From: Shewanella abyssi
Lineage (GTDB): Bacteria > Pseudomonadota > Gammaproteobacteria > Enterobacterales > Shewanellaceae
Reading direction: 5' to 3'
NCBI RefSeq assembly: GCF_023284025.1
Contig: NZ_JAKIKR010000020.1
Location: 1-64,000, forward strand
Length of the DNA stretch: 64,000 nucleotides
A program made the position numbers and the translations under genes. Position 1 is the first letter of the stretch, and every line of letters begins with the position of its first letter. This document shows positions 9,808-19,259 of the stretch, piece by piece. The notes under the pieces are model-generated. The model did not search any database and had not been told where the DNA came from. It was given only the letters and a program-made list of their open reading frames with translations.

Positions 9808-10123
9808 TCGCTTAGTACTGCTAATCGTTGTAGGCAGTTATTGTGTTAACTTAAGTGCCGCTAGTTTACGTGATCCAACGTTACCTGGTGCAGGCGCAAG
9901 TATAACCAATACAGCAACTGTGTCAGTGAATAAGTCATTGACATTGAACAGTGTGCTAATTAAACAAGATGGCTCTTTGGCCGTGATTAATAATGAGATC
10001 TTTAAGCAGGGTCAACGAGTACAAGGTGTAAAGATTGTGCATATTGGCAAGGATACTGTGTCGTTAGCGGATGGCCGTAAACTGACAATGTTTAAAACGA
10101 TTACAGAGATTAAGGGACAATAA
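9788..10123 (+). CDS. mshK: MSHA biogenesis protein MshK (PilP-like)
   Basis: A 111 aa exported protein starting at GTG and overlapping mshJ by 20 bases. A signal sequence (about 1-24, ending near LSAAS) is followed by the family phrase LRDPTLPG and a small beta domain. By position and size it plays the PilP-like role, binding the secretin. No lipobox cysteine was seen, unlike classical PilP. Confidence 0.85.
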   Translation: MLLKQISRLVLLIVVGSYCVNLSAASLRDPTLPGAGASITNTATVSVNKSLTLNSVLIKQDGSLAVINNEIFKQGQRVQGVKIVHIGKDTVSLADGRKLTMFKTITEIKGQ

Positions 10124-10127
10124 ACAG

Positions 10128-11798
10128 ATGCGCTCAACACGATATATAACCCCTTTACTGGCATTGTTATTAGTGGCTTGCCAAACTGTTGACCGGCCGA
10201 ACCCAGTAGAGTCAAAACAAGCTTTAGCTGATTCTATCACCATCGCTGACACCGCTGCCTTAGCGCCACCGCCTGCTGTACTGCCTAAAGACGTGCAAAG
10301 AGAGCTCGCGTCAGACAGTTTACTGGCCGGCTTTACACCAGCGAGAAGAGCTGAGCGTCGTTTTGACGTGTCAGCCCATGAAGTAGACGCTAAAGTATTT
10401 TTCCCCAGTCTAGTGCAGGGCACACCATTGAGTGTGGCTGTGCACCCTGATGTCTCAGGACAGATTTCGCTTTCATTAAAAGGGGTTACCCTTAACGAAA
10501 CCTTGCAAGTTGTTGAAGATATTTATGGTTATGAAGTGAGCCGAGAAGGGCGCATTTTACGTATTTACCCTGCTGGCATGCGTACCGAAACCTTTTCACT
10601 CAACTACCTCTATATGCAGCGCGAAGGACTGTCCTTAACCTCGGTTAATTCTGGGCGTATTTCAGATGATAACAACAGCTCCAGTGGGAGTAATAACAGC
10701 AATAGCGGCAATAATAATTCGAGTAATAGCTCCAATAGTGACTCAAATTCAAGCAATAGTAGCAATGAGCAAACCAACGGTACTTTTATCCGCTCAACAA
10801 CTAAATCTGATTTTTGGGGCGAGTTAAAAGAAACATTAGTCTCCATTGTGGGCGAAAGTGGCGGCGGACGCCAAGTGGTGATTACCCCACTGGCTGGACT
10901 CGTCACCGTGCGGGCCTTCCCCAATGAGATAAGACAAGTGCGTAATTTTATCAAAATGGCAGAAAGTCACTTGCAACGCCAAGTCATTATCGAAGCGAAA
11001 GTGCTTGAAGTGACCTTGTCTGATGGTTACCAACAAGGGATCCATTGGGAAAGCGTATTGGGCCATGCCGGTAGTACCGATATTACCTTTGGCACCAGTC
11101 CATCGACAGGCTTAACGGATCCTATCACCAGTGCGCTAGGTGGGGTGACCTCTATAAATCTTCAAGGTTCAGACTTTAGCACCATGATTAGTTTGCTTGA
11201 TACGCAAGGCGATGTTGATGTGCTATCGAGCCCACGTGTTACCGCGTCAAATAACCAAAAAGCCGTGATTAAAGTGGGCACTGACGAGTACTTTGTCACC
11301 GATGTTTCTTCAACGACGATTGCTGGCACCACCCCTGTCACCAGCCCTGAAGTTGAGCTTACGCCATTTTTCTCCGGCATCGCACTCGATGTTACCCCGC
11401 AAATCGATGCAGAAGGGAATGTGTTATTACATATCCACCCATCGGTCATTAATATTAAAGAGCAGACTAAAACGATTAAGATCGCCGATAGCACCTTGGA
11501 GCTCCCATTGGCGCAAAGTGAAATCCGTGAGTCCGATACTGTCATTCGAGCTGCAAGTGGCGATGTGGTCGTCATCGGTGGCTTGATGAAGAGTGAGAAC
11601 ATTGAGCTGGTTTCTAAGGTACCGTTACTTGGGGATATTCCATTTATTGGTGAGGCATTTACTAACCGTGTTAAATCCACCGTAAAGACAGAATTGGTTA
11701 TCCTACTTAAACCTATCGTTGTTGGTGCTGACACATGGAAGAGCGAGCTTAAACGCTCTCAAGATCTACTCGACCGCTGGTATCCAGAGGAGGAGTAG
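10128..11798 (+). CDS. mshL: MSHA secretin MshL (outer-membrane channel)
   Basis: A 556 aa lipoprotein secretin that forms the outer-membrane pore for the pilus. The signal peptide ends in a lipobox LVAC with Cys 18. A short secretin/TonB-like N domain (about 85-150) precedes a low-complexity S/N linker at about 180-215. The conserved secretin domain (about 285-540) includes VDVLSSPRVTASNNQKA and VIGGLMKSE. The S/N linker is encoded by AAT/AGC/AGT codon runs and may vary in length between strains. Confidence 0.95.
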   Translation: MRSTRYITPLLALLLVACQTVDRPNPVESKQALADSITIADTAALAPPPAVLPKDVQRELASDSLLAGFTPARRAERRFDVSAHEVDAKVFFPSLVQGTPLSVAVHPDVSGQISLSLKGVTLNETLQVVEDIYGYEVSREGRILRIYPAGMRTETFSLNYLYMQREGLSLTSVNSGRISDDNNSSSGSNNSNSGNNNSSNSSNSDSNSSNSSNEQTNGTFIRSTTKSDFWGELKETLVSIVGESGGGRQVVITPLAGLVTVRAFPNEIRQVRNFIKMAESHLQRQVIIEAKVLEVTLSDGYQQGIHWESVLGHAGSTDITFGTSPSTGLTDPITSALGGVTSINLQGSDFSTMISLLDTQGDVDVLSSPRVTASNNQKAVIKVGTDEYFVTDVSSTTIAGTTPVTSPEVELTPFFSGIALDVTPQIDAEGNVLLHIHPSVINIKEQTKTIKIADSTLELPLAQSEIRESDTVIRAASGDVVVIGGLMKSENIELVSKVPLLGDIPFIGEAFTNRVKSTVKTELVILLKPIVVGADTWKSELKRSQDLLDRWYPEEE

Positions 11799-11800
11799 CC

Positions 11801-12709
11801 TTGTATCTGCAGCACTTTCGGTTAACTGAAACGCCATTTTCATTGACACCGAATACAGAGTTCTTTTTTGGATTAGCACCGCACGTGGAAGCCTTGCAAG
11901 TGCTGCAAACGGCGTTACAAACCGGCGAAGGTTTTATCAAGGTTACCGGCGAAGTTGGTACTGGAAAAACCTTGATTTGTCGAAAGCTCATTAATGAGCT
12001 GCCTGAGCGTTTTCACTGTGCTTATTTGCCTAACCCGTACCTTACACCCGCCGAACTTCGCTGGGCTGTAGCGATGGAACTTGGACTTAAACACTCTAGC
12101 CAGATGGGGCAGCAGCAGCTCACCGGTTTAATTCAACAGCAGTTAATGGCGCTAAGTGCACATGGGCACTCAATTATTTTAGTCTTGGATGAAGCACAAG
12201 CCTTACCCGACGATAGTTTAGAGGCGTTACGGTTATTTACCAACTTAGAAACAGAGAGTCGAAAACTATTGCAGGTGGTGTTATTTGCTCAGCCAGAGCT
12301 CGATGAACGTCTTGCCATGAGCAAATTTAGGCAGCTGAGACAACGAATAACCTTCAGCTACTGTCTTCGCTCCCTCACATTAGATGAGTCTTCCGCTTAT
12401 ATTCAACATCGATTAAAAGTGGCAGGCAATAAAGATGAGACTTTGTTTACAGACTTCAATGCTAAGCGTATCGCGAAAGCGGCGCGAGGGATCCCGCGTT
12501 TGATCAATATTTTATCTCATAAAGCGCTACTGGTTTGTTTCGGTGAAGGGGTGATGAAAATTTCAAAGCATCATGTTGATGCCGCTATCGCAGATACCGA
12601 AGATGCATCCTCTCACAAGCATTCATTACTGCATTGGACATTGGCTGCAGGTGCATTAACCAGCATGGTATTAGCGACTCTATATTGGTTTAAGGGAGGT
12701 GTTGTATGA
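11801..12709 (+). CDS. mshM: MshM, ExeA/GspA-like AAA ATPase
   Basis: A 302 aa protein with an AAA core. The N-terminal phrase FRLTETPFSLTPNTEFFF is typical of ExeA/GspA ATPases; Walker A is GEVGTGKT and Walker B is ILVLDEAQ. A C-terminal transmembrane helix is at about 278-297. In related systems the protein helps insert the secretin through peptidoglycan, and MshM/MshN likely act as an ExeA/ExeB-like pair. It starts at TTG with GAGGAGG upstream, inside the end of mshL. Confidence 0.9.
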   Translation: MYLQHFRLTETPFSLTPNTEFFFGLAPHVEALQVLQTALQTGEGFIKVTGEVGTGKTLICRKLINELPERFHCAYLPNPYLTPAELRWAVAMELGLKHSSQMGQQQLTGLIQQQLMALSAHGHSIILVLDEAQALPDDSLEALRLFTNLETESRKLLQVVLFAQPELDERLAMSKFRQLRQRITFSYCLRSLTLDESSAYIQHRLKVAGNKDETLFTDFNAKRIAKAARGIPRLINILSHKALLVCFGEGVMKISKHHVDAAIADTEDASSHKHSLLHWTLAAGALTSMVLATLYWFKGGVV

Positions 12710-13881
12710 GCGTAATCAATAAGATGCTCAAAGATTTAGATAAGCGACAACAACCTCACGGCATTGAGAGCATGGCAAAGCCACAAAGTGCGCTGTTACC
12801 TCAGCGCCAATCTAAGCTAGCTATCGTCATGACCAGTTTACTGTCGTTGCTGATGGGTGGCTTGATTGTCTTTATTGTTATTGAGCCTAGTAACCCCAGC
12901 ATGATTGATGATGTGATTACGGCTTTGCAAAGCGAAGCGCCAAGTCATCAAATTGCTGATCGGCTAACGGAGCCAGCGGTTATAGACGAGGCTGCAGCGA
13001 CGAGTGTTGTCAGGAACAGCCATGACGATCACTCCGCAGCAGCGGAATTGACGCCGCCAGCGGTTAGCCCTGTGCAAGTGATAGCAGCAGATGTGACTGA
13101 CGAAAGTACCACAGGCCTCGATGACAATACACTCGCTAGTAGCCAAACTAGCAATGAAGTGAGCGGAGTGACAGCCACTAAAAGTCCTGCAAGTTTGCCC
13201 GTTAGCAAAAAAGTCAGCTCGATGAGTATAGAGCCTACTAAACCGGCGACTCGCGCATCTTATAGCGGCAGCAATATGGCGATAAAAGAGGTCAAGTTAA
13301 CCCCTAAGCAGTTGGCACAGAAACAGATGATATTGGCAAATGATGCCCAGCAGCAGGGATTGCATAGCGATGCACTCACTTATTATAAGGCGGCTTTGGC
13401 TTATAACCCTGCTCTACATCAAGCCAGAAAGCAGGCCGCAGCGCTTTATTATGGGCAAAACAAGTTGTCAGAATCTGCGCAGCTATTAAAGCAAGGGCAA
13501 CTATTATTCCCTGAAGAGTATGAGTATTCACTGCTGTTAGCACGCGTGCAGCAGGCAGCGGGGCAGAATAAGCAAGCGTTGGACAGCTTGGGGCTAATTC
13601 CCGACACGAGTGCCTTGGCGTTAAAGAAGTGGCATCAACAAAGTGATTTAGCACAAAAAGAGCAAGACTTCCCCGTTGCAGAGCAAAGCTTTAGGCAACT
13701 CGCCAAAAATGAACCTAGCCAGGGGCGATGGTGGATGGGGCTGGGCTATGCACTCGACTCTCAGAAAAACTATACCGAGGCCAAAAATGCCTACAAGCAA
13801 GCCTTGGCACAAGGGAACCTCTCTTCTCAAGCGCAAGCCTATGTTGATAATCGATTGGTGCAGTTAGGAGCATTCCAGTGA
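12706..13881 (+). CDS. mshN: MshN, TPR-containing inner-membrane protein
   Basis: A 391 aa protein that opens with MSVINKMLKDLDKRQ, a GspB-like cytoplasmic start. It has one transmembrane helix (about 36-58), a long A/S/T-rich periplasmic linker (about 65-200) and TPR-like helices from about 205 to the end. It overlaps mshM by 4 bases and mshE by 4 bases. It probably partners MshM; the precise role is inferred from the family. Confidence 0.88.
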   Translation: MSVINKMLKDLDKRQQPHGIESMAKPQSALLPQRQSKLAIVMTSLLSLLMGGLIVFIVIEPSNPSMIDDVITALQSEAPSHQIADRLTEPAVIDEAAATSVVRNSHDDHSAAAELTPPAVSPVQVIAADVTDESTTGLDDNTLASSQTSNEVSGVTATKSPASLPVSKKVSSMSIEPTKPATRASYSGSNMAIKEVKLTPKQLAQKQMILANDAQQQGLHSDALTYYKAALAYNPALHQARKQAAALYYGQNKLSESAQLLKQGQLLFPEEYEYSLLLARVQQAAGQNKQALDSLGLIPDTSALALKKWHQQSDLAQKEQDFPVAEQSFRQLAKNEPSQGRWWMGLGYALDSQKNYTEAKNAYKQALAQGNLSSQAQAYVDNRLVQLGAFQ

Positions 13882-15614
13882 AACCTAAGTTAAAAATGCG
13901 TTTAGGTGATCTTCTCGTTCAAGAGCACATCATTACCGATGACCAGCTCGGCCAAGCGTTGAGTGAACAGCGTAATAGCGGTAAAAAGCTTGGACGCACG
14001 TTAATCGATCTTTCATCGATCACAGAAGAGCAGTTGCTGAAGTTTTTGTCTCAGCAGCTCAATATTCCTTTTTTAGATATCAGTAAACGTGCCATTGCCT
14101 CAACGGTTGTTGGGCTGCTACCTGAGGTGCAGGCCCGACGTTATCGTGCCCTAGTGGTTGAAGATAATGGTGATTCGGTCTTAGTAGCCATGAGCGATCC
14201 TGCGGATCTACAGGCAATGGATACGCTAGAGGGGCTGCTTGTCCCTAAACGTATTAACATCGCGGTCGTGACTGAAAATCAACTGCTTGATGCTTTCGAC
14301 AATCTTTATCGCCGTACTGATGAAATTGCGGAAATAGCCGGTAAGTTAGAAGAGGAGTATGCGGCTGACGACCTGTTCGATCTCGCGAGCCTAACTGACG
14401 GCGACGCTGACAATGAAACCACCGTGGTTAAGTTATTACAGTCAATATTTGAAGATGCAGTGCAGATGCGAGCATCGGATATTCATATTGAACCCGGCGA
14501 GAATGCATTAAGGATCCGCCAGCGTATAGATGGTCAACTGCATGAAAATATACTACCCGAAGTGAATATCGCCGCCGCCTTGGTATTGCGTTTGAAACTG
14601 ATGGCAGGACTCGATATATCTGAAAAACGTTTGCCACAAGATGGTCGTTTTCACATGGAGATCAAAGGGCATAAGATCGACGTGCGTATGTCGACTATGC
14701 CTATTTACCATGGTGAGTCCGTGGTAATGCGTCTACTTGATCAATCAGCAGGTTTGCTGACCTTAAACCAAACCGGGATGCCAGCTGCCATGCTGGCACG
14801 TATTCGTCGACAAATTAAGCGTCCTCATGGCATGCTTTTAGTCACCGGGCCAACGGGTAGCGGTAAAACCACCACCCTGTATGGTGTACTCAGTGAGCTC
14901 AATACTGCCGACAGAAAAATCATCACCGTTGAAGATCCTGTCGAGTACCAGCTGCCCCGTATAAATCAGGTGCAAGTTAACCACAAGATAGGCCTCGATT
15001 TTTCTAACGTGCTACGAACCACCTTGCGTCAAGATCCCGATATCATCATGGTGGGTGAGATGCGAGATCAAGAGACGGTTGAGATTGGGCTTCGTGGTGC
15101 CTTAACGGGTCACTTCGTGCTTTCAACCCTGCACACTAATGATGCGGTAACCAGTGCGTTACGACTGTTAGACATGGGCGCTGCGGCTTACTTAGTTGCC
15201 AGTGCCTTAAGAGTTATTATTGCCCAACGTTTGGTGCGCCGGGTCTGTCAAAACTGCGCCAGTCCTTATGTGTTAACCGCGCAGGAAAAGGTATGGCTTA
15301 CAACCGTCAGTAAAATTGATATCTCAAAGGCGACCTTTAGAGTCGGAACCGGTTGTCAAAGTTGTAACGGTAGCGGTTATCGCGGCCGTATCGGTGTGTT
15401 TGAGATGCTAGAGTTAGATGAACCTATGGTCGAGGCGATGCGTTCAGGCAATCCGCAGCAGTTTACTAACGCAGCCTATAACAGCCCTAACTTTACCCCC
15501 TTAGCAGATTCTGCCTTAGCGTATTTAGCACAAGGTATGACGACCATCGAGGAAGTGGCCAAGCTGGTTGAGGATGTCAGCGATGACACGCTTAATGTCG
15601 GTGAGGGTGCATAA
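13878..15614 (+). CDS. mshE: MshE, pilus extension ATPase with c-di-GMP-binding MshEN domain
   Basis: A 578 aa secretion ATPase powering MSHA polymerisation. Two RLG/KLG-type 24-residue motifs (about 8-31 and 37-60) match the MshEN module, which binds c-di-GMP in Vibrio MshE. The catalytic core has Walker A GPTGSGKTTT at about 323-332, an Asp box VEDPVEY and LRQDPDIIMVGEMRD. A four-cysteine zinc motif (CQNC about 457-460, CQSC about 492-495) is complete. Pilus extension is therefore likely to depend on cellular c-di-GMP. Confidence 0.96.
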   Translation: MKPKLKMRLGDLLVQEHIITDDQLGQALSEQRNSGKKLGRTLIDLSSITEEQLLKFLSQQLNIPFLDISKRAIASTVVGLLPEVQARRYRALVVEDNGDSVLVAMSDPADLQAMDTLEGLLVPKRINIAVVTENQLLDAFDNLYRRTDEIAEIAGKLEEEYAADDLFDLASLTDGDADNETTVVKLLQSIFEDAVQMRASDIHIEPGENALRIRQRIDGQLHENILPEVNIAAALVLRLKLMAGLDISEKRLPQDGRFHMEIKGHKIDVRMSTMPIYHGESVVMRLLDQSAGLLTLNQTGMPAAMLARIRRQIKRPHGMLLVTGPTGSGKTTTLYGVLSELNTADRKIITVEDPVEYQLPRINQVQVNHKIGLDFSNVLRTTLRQDPDIIMVGEMRDQETVEIGLRGALTGHFVLSTLHTNDAVTSALRLLDMGAAAYLVASALRVIIAQRLVRRVCQNCASPYVLTAQEKVWLTTVSKIDISKATFRVGTGCQSCNGSGYRGRIGVFEMLELDEPMVEAMRSGNPQQFTNAAYNSPNFTPLADSALAYLAQGMTTIEEVAKLVEDVSDDTLNVGEGA

Positions 15615-16834
15615 TGCCGAGTTATCAGTATCGCGGGCGCAGTGCCCAAGGAGAGCAAGTTACTGGGCAGTTAGATGCTAGCTCAGAAAGTGCAGCGGCC
15701 GACCAACTAATGTCTCGCGGCGTGATCCCACTTGAGCTTTCTCCCGCAAAAGAGCTGAAAGAGTTTAGTCTTAAGTCGTTATTTAAAGGCAAGGTCGCAC
15801 TTGAAGAACTACAAATTTTTACTCGGCAAATGTATTCATTAACGCGCTCGGGTATTCCAATGTTACGCGCGATAGCGGGTCTTTCAGAGACCACCCATTC
15901 ACAGCGTATGAAAGATGCTCTCAACGATATTTCAGTGCAGCTCACCTCCGGTAGGCCGCTTTCATCAGCGATGAACCAACACCCAGATGTGTTTGATGCA
16001 CTGTTTATATCGATGATCCATGTGGGTGAGAACACCGGTAAGTTAGAAGATGCGTTTATTCAGCTGTCTGGCTATATAGAGCGCGAGCAAGAGACACGGC
16101 GACGGATTAAAGCGGCCATGCGCTACCCCATATTTGTGCTGATTGCGATTTCCATCGCGATGGTGATCCTCAATATTATGGTCATTCCTAAGTTTGCGGA
16201 GATGTTCTCCCGTTTTGGCGCCGATCTCCCCTGGGCAACCAAGTTGCTTATCAACACATCGAGCCTGTTTGTTAATTATTGGGCTTTGATGATCGTGATT
16301 TTAATTGCATCTTATGTGGGGATCCGTTACTGGCACAGCACTGACAAAGGTGAACGACAATGGGACCGCTGGAAACTCAATATTCCTGCGGTGGGCAGTA
16401 TTATTGAACGTTCAACGCTTTCTCGCTATTGCCGTAGCTTTTCGATGATGCTGAGTGCCGGTGTTCCTATGACGCAAGCCTTAAGCCTAGTGGCGGATGC
16501 GGTGGATAACGCTTATATGCATGACCGTATAGTGGCTATGCGCCGTGGTATCGAGTCCGGTGACTCCATGTTAAGGGTACACAATAGTAGCCAGCTATTT
16601 ACCCCATTAGTGTTGCAGATGGTTGCGGTGGGTGAGGAGACCGGTCAAATTGATCAGCTACTTAACGATGCGGCAGACTTTTACGAAGGCGAAGTCGATT
16701 ACGATCTTAAAAACCTAACGGCTAAACTGGAACCGATATTAATCGGTTTTGTTGCCTGTATCGTATTGGTGCTGGCGTTAGGCATTTATCTACCCATGTG
16801 GGACATGTTGAGTGTCGTTAAGGGCGGTAACTGA
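15614..16834 (+). CDS. mshG: MshG, inner-membrane platform protein (GspF/PilC family)
   Basis: A 406 aa polytopic protein with two repeated GspF domains (about 70-190 and 272-395), each carrying GxPxxxALxxxA-type phrases, and three membrane segments near 170, 222 and 375. It is the membrane base on which MshE acts to add or remove pilins. The ATG shares a base with the mshE stop. The length is normal for PilC/GspF. Confidence 0.95.
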   Translation: MPSYQYRGRSAQGEQVTGQLDASSESAAADQLMSRGVIPLELSPAKELKEFSLKSLFKGKVALEELQIFTRQMYSLTRSGIPMLRAIAGLSETTHSQRMKDALNDISVQLTSGRPLSSAMNQHPDVFDALFISMIHVGENTGKLEDAFIQLSGYIEREQETRRRIKAAMRYPIFVLIAISIAMVILNIMVIPKFAEMFSRFGADLPWATKLLINTSSLFVNYWALMIVILIASYVGIRYWHSTDKGERQWDRWKLNIPAVGSIIERSTLSRYCRSFSMMLSAGVPMTQALSLVADAVDNAYMHDRIVAMRRGIESGDSMLRVHNSSQLFTPLVLQMVAVGEETGQIDQLLNDAADFYEGEVDYDLKNLTAKLEPILIGFVACIVLVLALGIYLPMWDMLSVVKGGN

Positions 16835-16855
16835 TGCTAGAGCAGAGAGTGGCAA

Positions 16856-17347
16856 GTGCTTAGTCAGCAGAAGGCAGATGGTGAATTATTGACCCTGTTA
16901 AAGAGGGTTTTTGCGCTAGTAATACTATCGTTAGTGTTATCTTATTTAGCTTTTAATTATTTTGATAGCGTAAACAAAGTCGGCAAGCAGAGCATGCAAG
17001 TCGAACATAATCGACTACTTAATGTATTGGGGGTTATTCGCTCCCAGTGGCTGATCCAAGGTAAACCTGACCGGTTGCAACTGGATTGGCGTAGCGATTT
17101 AACGGATAGCGTAGAGACCATAAGCTATGTCTCTATGGCTGCAGGGGGCTGGCCAATACCGGATGAAACAACTGTTGCTGGCTGTCGTGCTCTCGTAGAA
17201 GAGTTGTTGGGTGTCAGTTACGCCCAACAAGTTGTCACCAAGTTCAACTTTAATACAGGTGTGTGTCGGTATATTGGCATATCTGGCGGAAGTATCAGCT
17301 ACCAAATAGGTTCTGGGCGAGTCATATTTTTGACGGACTTTGAGTAA
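16856..17347 (+). CDS. mshF: MshF, MSHA accessory protein
   Basis: A 163 aa protein with one N-terminal transmembrane helix (about 17-38) that is not a canonical prepilin signal: no G/F cleavage and no Glu5. It has two cysteines (about 110 and 140) in a small periplasmic domain. The start is GTG; the ATG at 16834 is out of frame and hits a stop. Identity rests mainly on its fixed place between mshG and mshB plus the membrane layout. Confidence 0.75.
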   Translation: MLSQQKADGELLTLLKRVFALVILSLVLSYLAFNYFDSVNKVGKQSMQVEHNRLLNVLGVIRSQWLIQGKPDRLQLDWRSDLTDSVETISYVSMAAGGWPIPDETTVAGCRALVEELLGVSYAQQVVTKFNFNTGVCRYIGISGGSISYQIGSGRVIFLTDFE

Positions 17348-17417
17348 ATAGTGAAATTATCTGTTTTCTATTGTTAACAAACTGATAGAATAAACTTATA
17401 ACCAAATGGGGATTAAA

Positions 17418-18026
17418 ATGATTAGACAGCAGCAAAAGGGTTTTTCCCTTATAGAGTTAGTGATTGTTATCGTGATTTTGGGCTTGCTAGCAGCAACAGC
17501 TATTCCACGTTTTTTGAACGTAACCGAAGAAGCTGAAGACGCCAGTGTTGATGGTGTTTCTGGTGGACTAGCAACTGCAGTCAGCTTTGTGCGCTCACAG
17601 TGGGAAGTTGATGGCCGTAATGTTGATAACGTGGTGCTCGATGGCGCACGTATTCAACTCGATGACCGTTTTGGCTATCCGACAGGCACTGCCGGTAACA
17701 ACAATGCGGCTAATATGAACGTAGCGCGTTGTAGTGAAGTGTTCAATAACGTATTGCAAAATGCACCTCGTAACGTGCAGTTGAACCAAGATGCAAGAGG
17801 CATGCGCTATACGGTAAGTGTTGAAGATGGTGAAGGTGGAACGGTTATCGACTTGGATGGTAATGATGTTGCTGGTGTCGATCTTTGTGTTTACCATTTA
17901 GTTGAATCATTAGTGTTAACTGACTCTACGGGCATTCCAGCCAATTCGCCCGATAAAGATACCAATAATGCTAAGGGTGTAACCTACAACCCTGGTAATG
18001 GCAAAGTTGAAAGCTTTATTAACTAA
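17418..18026 (+). CDS. mshB: MshB, minor prepilin
   Basis: A 202 aa type IV prepilin with a short basic leader MIRQQQKG, cleavage [15 protein letters not shown] and Glu at mature position 5. I chose ATG 17418 over the in-frame ATG at 17406. The GGGG that overlaps the first ATG makes a proper ribosome site for the second, and the leader then has normal length. The C-terminal domain has two cysteines. It sits directly before the major pilin genes. Confidence 0.92.
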   Translation: MIRQQQKGFSLIELVIVIVILGLLAATAIPRFLNVTEEAEDASVDGVSGGLATAVSFVRSQWEVDGRNVDNVVLDGARIQLDDRFGYPTGTAGNNNAANMNVARCSEVFNNVLQNAPRNVQLNQDARGMRYTVSVEDGEGGTVIDLDGNDVAGVDLCVYHLVESLVLTDSTGIPANSPDKDTNNAKGVTYNPGNGKVESFIN

Positions 18027-18034
18027 TTTTTTTG

Positions 18035-18074
18035 CAGCTGATGATGGATTATCATTAGAGTCAATCGTCAGCTG
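18035..18074 (+). promoter_or_regulatory. Hairpin between mshB and the first mshA
   Basis: CAGCTGATGAT (18035-18045) pairs with ATCGTCAGCTG (18064-18074) over 11 positions with one U-G pair and an 18-base loop. It lies between the mshB stop and the mshA1 ribosome site and has no T-run, so it is not a classical terminator. An mRNA stabiliser or processing signal that raises pilin yield is plausible but untested. Confidence 0.4.
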
Positions 18075-18099
18075 TAACTCGCTTTATAGAGGTATGAAA

Positions 18100-18633
18100 A
18101 TGAATATGCAAAAGCAAAATGGTTTTACGCTAATTGAATTAGTGGTGGTTATTATTATTTTGGGTATCTTGGCAGTCACCGCAGCGCCTAAATTTATTAA
18201 TCTGCAGAGCGATGCGCGTGAATCTGCTCTTCAAGGTGTTAAAGGCGCAATCCAAGGTGCAAATGGGCTAGTTTTCGCTAAAGCCGCTTTAGGTGGTGAT
18301 GAGAAAAAAGCTACAGGAGATTGGACTATTACTGATCCAGCTAGTCCAGAAGAAGGTGTTGATATTGGCAGCGGAGAATTCGCAGTTACTAATTATGGTT
18401 ACCTTCAAGCTACTCTAGTTGAGTTTAATAATGCGATTGATGCAAACTTTGATACTGCAGATTCTGATTGGATTGTATCTGGTGTTGCTAGTGGTGAGAT
18501 GACGATAACGCAAATTGGTGCCCCAGCTGAAACTGGTTCGGGTGCAACGCTTGAGGCTTGTAAGCTCGTTTATACCCAAGCAGCAGATGAAAATACTGTA
18601 CCAACATACGTCATTACAGATAACGGCTGTTAA
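18100..18633 (+). CDS. mshA: MshA major pilin, copy 1
   Basis: A 177 aa type IVa prepilin: leader MNMQKQNG, cleavage before [18 protein letters not shown], Glu5 present, then NLQSDARE as in other MshA proteins. ATG 18100 is preferred because AGAGG lies 7 bases upstream; ATG 18094 would leave only one base of spacing. The C-terminus has the pilin disulfide pair (Cys in LEACKLVY and the terminal Cys). Its partner copy follows 9 bases later with an almost identical N-terminus but a different head domain. Either could be the main subunit. Confidence 0.93.
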   Translation: MNMQKQNGFTLIELVVVIIILGILAVTAAPKFINLQSDARESALQGVKGAIQGANGLVFAKAALGGDEKKATGDWTITDPASPEEGVDIGSGEFAVTNYGYLQATLVEFNNAIDANFDTADSDWIVSGVASGEMTITQIGAPAETGSGATLEACKLVYTQAADENTVPTYVITDNGC

Positions 18634-18642
18634 TAGGAATTA

Positions 18643-19137
18643 ATGCAAATGCAAAAGCAAAATGGTTTTACGCTGATCGAGTTAGTGGTCGTTATTATTA
18701 TTTTGGGTATTCTTGCGGTTACCGCAGCACCTAAATTTATCAACCTGCAAAGTGATGCAAGAGCGTCAACGCTACAAGGTTTGAAAGGCTCAATGCAGGG
18801 TGCTAATTCATTAGTGTACTCAAAATCTGCTATAGCAGGCGAAGAGAGAGAAGCAGATACTACGGTACAAATTGGTGCTGTAGCTGCAGACTCTGTAAAA
18901 ATAGCATATGGTTATTTACAGAATGATTCAGCTTCTATTTTAGAGGCTTTAGACATAAGTACTGATGATTGGACTATTGTAGCTGGCGATGATTTAACTG
19001 AGCCCACTGTTATTTATCAAAGCGGTTCTCCATATGACAAGGACGCAAATCCAGCTGTAGATTGCCATTTTGAATACACTCCAGCACAAAGCGCAAGTGT
19101 TGCTCCAAAATATGAAGTAGAAGACACAGGTTGTTAA
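18643..19137 (+). CDS. mshA: MshA major pilin, copy 2 (tandem paralogue)
   Basis: A 164 aa prepilin with leader MQMQKQNG and mature [18 protein letters not shown]. The first 40 or so residues are nearly identical to copy 1. After about residue 45 the sequences diverge, though both keep the KG.MQGAN/KG.IQGAN helix phrase and the C-terminal cysteine pair. AGGA lies 6 bases upstream. Many silent differences in the conserved part show that the duplication is not recent. A strong terminator follows directly. Confidence 0.92.
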   Translation: MQMQKQNGFTLIELVVVIIILGILAVTAAPKFINLQSDARASTLQGLKGSMQGANSLVYSKSAIAGEEREADTTVQIGAVAADSVKIAYGYLQNDSASILEALDISTDDWTIVAGDDLTEPTVIYQSGSPYDKDANPAVDCHFEYTPAQSASVAPKYEVEDTGC

Positions 19138-19152
19138 ATTAAACCTTTTTTT

Positions 19153-19178
19153 AAAGGCCTGCTAAGCAGGCCTTTTTT
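19153..19178 (+). terminator. Intrinsic terminator after the pilin genes
   Basis: AAAGGCCTGC-TAA-GCAGGCCTTT perfect 10-bp stem followed by T. It separates the highly expressed pilins from mshC-Q, which then need read-through or their own promoter. Confidence 0.93.
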
Positions 19179-19259
19179 GTCACTAATGCCGTTATAAAGA
19201 TGATTTATTTGCCATAATTATTAAACTGTTAGACACTGAGGTTAAAGTGTTTACTGTAT

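Noticed and set aside
10610..10954. 114-codon minus-strand frame rich in leucine opposite mshL
   Set aside because: It is the antisense reading of the S/N-rich linker codons of mshL (AGC/AAT read as leucine-rich sequence), not a gene.
17341..17405. Promoter for mshB and the pilins in the mshF-mshB gap
   Set aside because: TTGTTA and TAGAAT or TATAAC can be found, but the spacings (9 or 20 bases) are wrong; no pair convincing enough to list.
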